From Bacteroidota bacterium (GTDB taxonomy: Bacteria; Bacteroidota; Ignavibacteria; UBA10030; UBA8401): a DNA stretch of 14,833 bases. Both the position numbers and the translations under genes were made by a program. The stretch spans positions 1 through 14,833 of the forward strand of contig JAVBYH010000365.1 in NCBI GenBank assembly GCA_030824175.1, given 5' to 3'. Below, one piece after another: positions 12,867 to 14,833 of the stretch. How positions within the stretch are numbered: the first letter of the stretch is position 1; each line of letters begins with the position of its first letter. The notes below the pieces were generated by a model that saw only the letters and a program-made list of their open reading frames with translations, searched no databases and had not been told where the DNA came from.

Positions 12867-14173
12867 TGCCTATGAACGAACCAATCATTACCATTGCGAT
12901 CACGGCGCTCCTGTTCGCGATCACCGTGCCGCCGTACCTGAAGAAGGTGCGGAGCAAGGAAACCAAGGCGCGGAACAAATTCCGTGAACTTAAGATCACC
13001 GGACTGCATGAGGCCACTACGATGCACCCGCATATCGACGCGATGCAATGTATCGGCTGCGGCACCTGCGTCTCTGCGTGCCCCGAAGGCGAAGTGCTCG
13101 GACTGATCGACGGAAAATCGACACTCATCCACGGCGCAAAATGCATCGGCCACGGAATGTGCGCGGAGGCGTGCCCCGTCGGCGCCATTCAGATGATGAT
13201 GGCAAAACCCGGTCGAAGCGCGGACCTGCCCACGTTGAATGAGCATTTCGAAACAAATGTTCCCGGGATGTACATTGTCGGCGAACTCGGCGGTCTGGGA
13301 TTGATAAAAAATGCGGTGACGCAGGGGAAGACCGTTGTCGAATTTATCGCATCACGGGCTGTGCCGACGTCCGCCCAGTACGATGTTGCCATCGTCGGCG
13401 CCGGTCCGGCAGGCCTCGCCGCCGGCCTGATGGCGTTGAAACAAAAAATGAAGTATATTATCCTCGAGCAGAGCGACATCGGCGGCACCGTGCTGCAGTA
13501 TCCGCGGAGCAAGGTGGTCCTCACCTCTCCCGTCGAACTTCCGTTATGGGGAAAGTTGAAGTTTACCGAAGTGACGAAAGAAAAGCTTCTCGACACCTGG
13601 AATCAGATTTTGGTTAAAACGGCGCTGAAGATACGCACGGGTGAAAAGGTCACAGGCATCACACCGGGACCGGAGGGTTTTACAATCTGCACCTCGAATG
13701 GAGAATACACGGCCGGATCCGTCGTGCTCGCGCTGGGAAGGCGGGGAACCCCCCGCAAACTCGGCGTACCCGGCGAGGATCTTTCAAAGGTCGCGTACAG
13801 ATTGGTCGATGCCGCCTCGTATCAGCACTCACACATCCTTGTTGTGGGCGGCGGCGATTCGGCGATCGAAGCTGCCGTCGGACTCGCCACGCAAAAAAAC
13901 AACACGGTCACCCTGTCCTATCGCAAGGGGGAATTCTCGCGCATCAAGGAACGAAACAGGCTCCACATCGAGGAGCAAGTCGCGAAGAAAAAAATCACCC
14001 TCGTCTATAATTCCGAAGTCAGGGAAATCCGTCCGGACACGGTGTTGCTTGAGACCGCCGACGGCACGCAGGTGCTTCCCAATGCATTTGTCTTCATCTT
14101 TGCCGGCGGAGAAATGCCAAACGAGTTCCTGAAAAAAATCGGCATACAGATGCAAACACAGACGATCCAATGA
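12866..14173 (+). CDS. Membrane-anchored ferredoxin-FAD-NAD(P)H oxidoreductase
   Basis: A 435-residue redox protein. A hydrophobic helix (6-23) followed by basic residues anchors it to the membrane with the rest cytoplasmic. A ferredoxin domain follows with C62-x2-C65-x2-C68-x3-C72-P for one 4Fe-4S cluster and C93-x2-H96-x2-C99-x3-C103-P for a second, in which the second Cys is His. Residues 125-161 contain N-V-P-G-M-Y-I-V-G-E-L, a motif normally at the C-terminal end of thioredoxin-reductase-like proteins. Then come FAD-binding G-A-G-P-A-G (178-183) and NAD(P)-binding G-G-G-D-S-A (328-333). The dithiol CXXC of thioredoxin reductase is absent, and the protein ends soon after the G-G-E-M-P motif. 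It likely moves electrons between NAD(P)H and the membrane cytochromes. The direction is unknown. ATG 12872 is an equally possible start. I recall similar uncharacterised proteins beside multiheme cytochromes. Confidence 0.85.
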   Translation: MPMNEPIITIAITALLFAITVPPYLKKVRSKETKARNKFRELKITGLHEATTMHPHIDAMQCIGCGTCVSACPEGEVLGLIDGKSTLIHGAKCIGHGMCAEACPVGAIQMMMAKPGRSADLPTLNEHFETNVPGMYIVGELGGLGLIKNAVTQGKTVVEFIASRAVPTSAQYDVAIVGAGPAGLAAGLMALKQKMKYIILEQSDIGGTVLQYPRSKVVLTSPVELPLWGKLKFTEVTKEKLLDTWNQILVKTALKIRTGEKVTGITPGPEGFTICTSNGEYTAGSVVLALGRRGTPRKLGVPGEDLSKVAYRLVDAASYQHSHILVVGGGDSAIEAAVGLATQKNNTVTLSYRKGEFSRIKERNRLHIEEQVAKKKITLVYNSEVREIRPDTVLLETADGTQVLPNAFVFIFAGGEMPNEFLKKIGIQMQTQTIQ

Positions 14174-14213
14174 TCCCGCGGGTCACGTCGCCGTTGTTTG
14201 CAACACACAACCC

Positions 14214-14220
14214 GGAAGGG
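14214..14220 (+). promoter_or_regulatory. Ribosome binding site
   Basis: GGAAGGG ends six bases before the ATG at 14227 and decides the start of the second multiheme cytochrome. Confidence 0.6.
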
Positions 14221-14226
14221 AACAGC

Positions 14227-14833
14227 ATGGACAAATTGTTAGCATCTTCCTTCCGTTTCGCGGCAATGCTCGTCTGTGCAGTTGCCCTCTGCACCACGCT
14301 CTCCAATTCGCAACAATCGCCTCACGGCACGCTGAACATCGCCTGTACCGAATGCCATACCACATCGTCATGGAAAGAGATGGCGAAGCCGATGAAGTTC
14401 AATCACTCGACGACTGCGTTCCCGCTGCAGGGTCAGCACGCGAGCGCGCAGTGCGTTCAATGCCACACGACAAAAAAATTTTCCGGCACGTCGTCTACCT
14501 GTGTTTCCTGCCATCAGCAGGATTACGCGAAGGCGATGGTCCCGAACCATAGGCTGGGAAAATTTTCCTTCGACTGTGCTGCATGCCATACGCTTGGTGC
14601 ATGGCGCCCGTCTGTCTTCAAACACGAAAATACAAATTTCCAATTGGTCGGCGCGCACAAATCCGTCGATTGTGCCTCCTGCCACACGAACGATCGGTAT
14701 GCAGGGCTGCCGAGCGATTGCTTCACCTGCCACCAGCAGGAATACCAACAAATGACGACACCGAATCATGTTGCCGGCCGATTCGATCACGATTGCCAAA
14801 CCTGCCATACGAATGAGGCATGGAAACCCGCGA
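14227..14833 (+). CDS. Second multiheme c-type cytochrome (3' partial)
   Basis: The frame opens at ATG 14227 after a clear ribosome site and is still open at the right edge, with 202 codons visible. A signal peptide (about 1-28, ending S-N-S) is followed by seven CXXCH motifs with first Cys at 40, 76, 92, 117, 149, 165 and 190. The spacing shows the same three-heme repeat as the 20-heme protein (40 to 117 is 77 residues, 117 to 190 is 73), with extra histidines at 60, 71, 108, 133, 144 and 181. Here the repeat phase differs: a unit starts C-H-T-x-x-x-W, and the heme that is followed by D-x-H in the other protein is followed by C-H-Q-Q-x-Y and P-N-H. It is likely another wire module, perhaps exposed on the other side of the barrel. 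It lies 53 bases after the oxidoreductase gene. Total heme number cannot be known. Confidence 0.88.
   Translation, partial: MDKLLASSFRFAAMLVCAVALCTTLSNSQQSPHGTLNIACTECHTTSSWKEMAKPMKFNHSTTAFPLQGQHASAQCVQCHTTKKFSGTSSTCVSCHQQDYAKAMVPNHRLGKFSFDCAACHTLGAWRPSVFKHENTNFQLVGAHKSVDCASCHTNDRYAGLPSDCFTCHQQEYQQMTTPNHVAGRFDHDCQTCHTNEAWKPA

Noticed and set aside
1..14833. tRNA or rRNA genes, insertion sequences, integrase or attachment sites.
   Set aside because: I saw no cloverleaf, rRNA segment, transposase-like product or terminal repeats on either strand.

Overview
This looks like a GC-rich chromosomal segment from a Gram-negative bacterium with an outer membrane. It encodes several signal-peptide beta-barrel proteins, an RND efflux pump, a sigma-54 activator and two large c-type cytochromes. 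The envelope protein style (SPI sites ending in A-Q, beta-barrels ending in F, CXXCH repeat cytochromes) suggests a Bacteroidota/Ignavibacteriota-type or similar lineage, but this is a weak inference; no rRNA or marker gene is present. All genes lie on the + strand. No gene-free stretch exceeds 300 bases; the two longest gaps (3938-4199 and 7878-8117) both carry candidate sigma-54 regulatory DNA.

Region A (1-2536) holds the C-terminal ~750 residues of a heavy-metal RND pump (CusA/CzcA type, cut by the left edge) and a 62-residue DUF6132-type membrane protein. Region B (2579-7877) holds an NtrC/ZraR-type sigma-54 response regulator. It is followed by a near-consensus sigma-54 promoter with an upstream palindrome, two small secreted glycine-rich proteins sharing an F-x-D-K-D-G-D-G-I-C-D motif (separated by a strong hairpin), a beta-barrel outer-membrane protein, and a membrane sensor histidine kinase. 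Kinase and regulator bracket what are probably their own targets. The layout recalls a ZraPSR-like envelope or metal stress circuit with a different effector.

Region C (8118 to the right edge) is a tightly packed operon that looks like a trans-envelope electron conduit: a di-heme b-type membrane cytochrome, a membrane-anchored TPR protein, a 20-heme c-type cytochrome, an outer-membrane beta-barrel with an N-terminal periplasmic domain, a membrane-anchored ferredoxin/FAD/NAD(P)H oxidoreductase with an apparently permuted flavoprotein fold, and a second multiheme cytochrome cut by the right edge (7 hemes visible). It is preceded by tandem TGCA-type inverted repeats and a weaker sigma-54-like promoter. 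A plausible route is NAD(P)H, then FAD and Fe-S, then b-hemes, then periplasmic multiheme wire, then barrel/outer surface; the direction of flow and terminal partner cannot be read from sequence. The combination (permuted FAD/Fe-S protein + di-heme cytochrome b + triplet-repeat cytochromes + non-MtrB-like barrel, possibly under sigma-54 control) is the most interesting system in the window.
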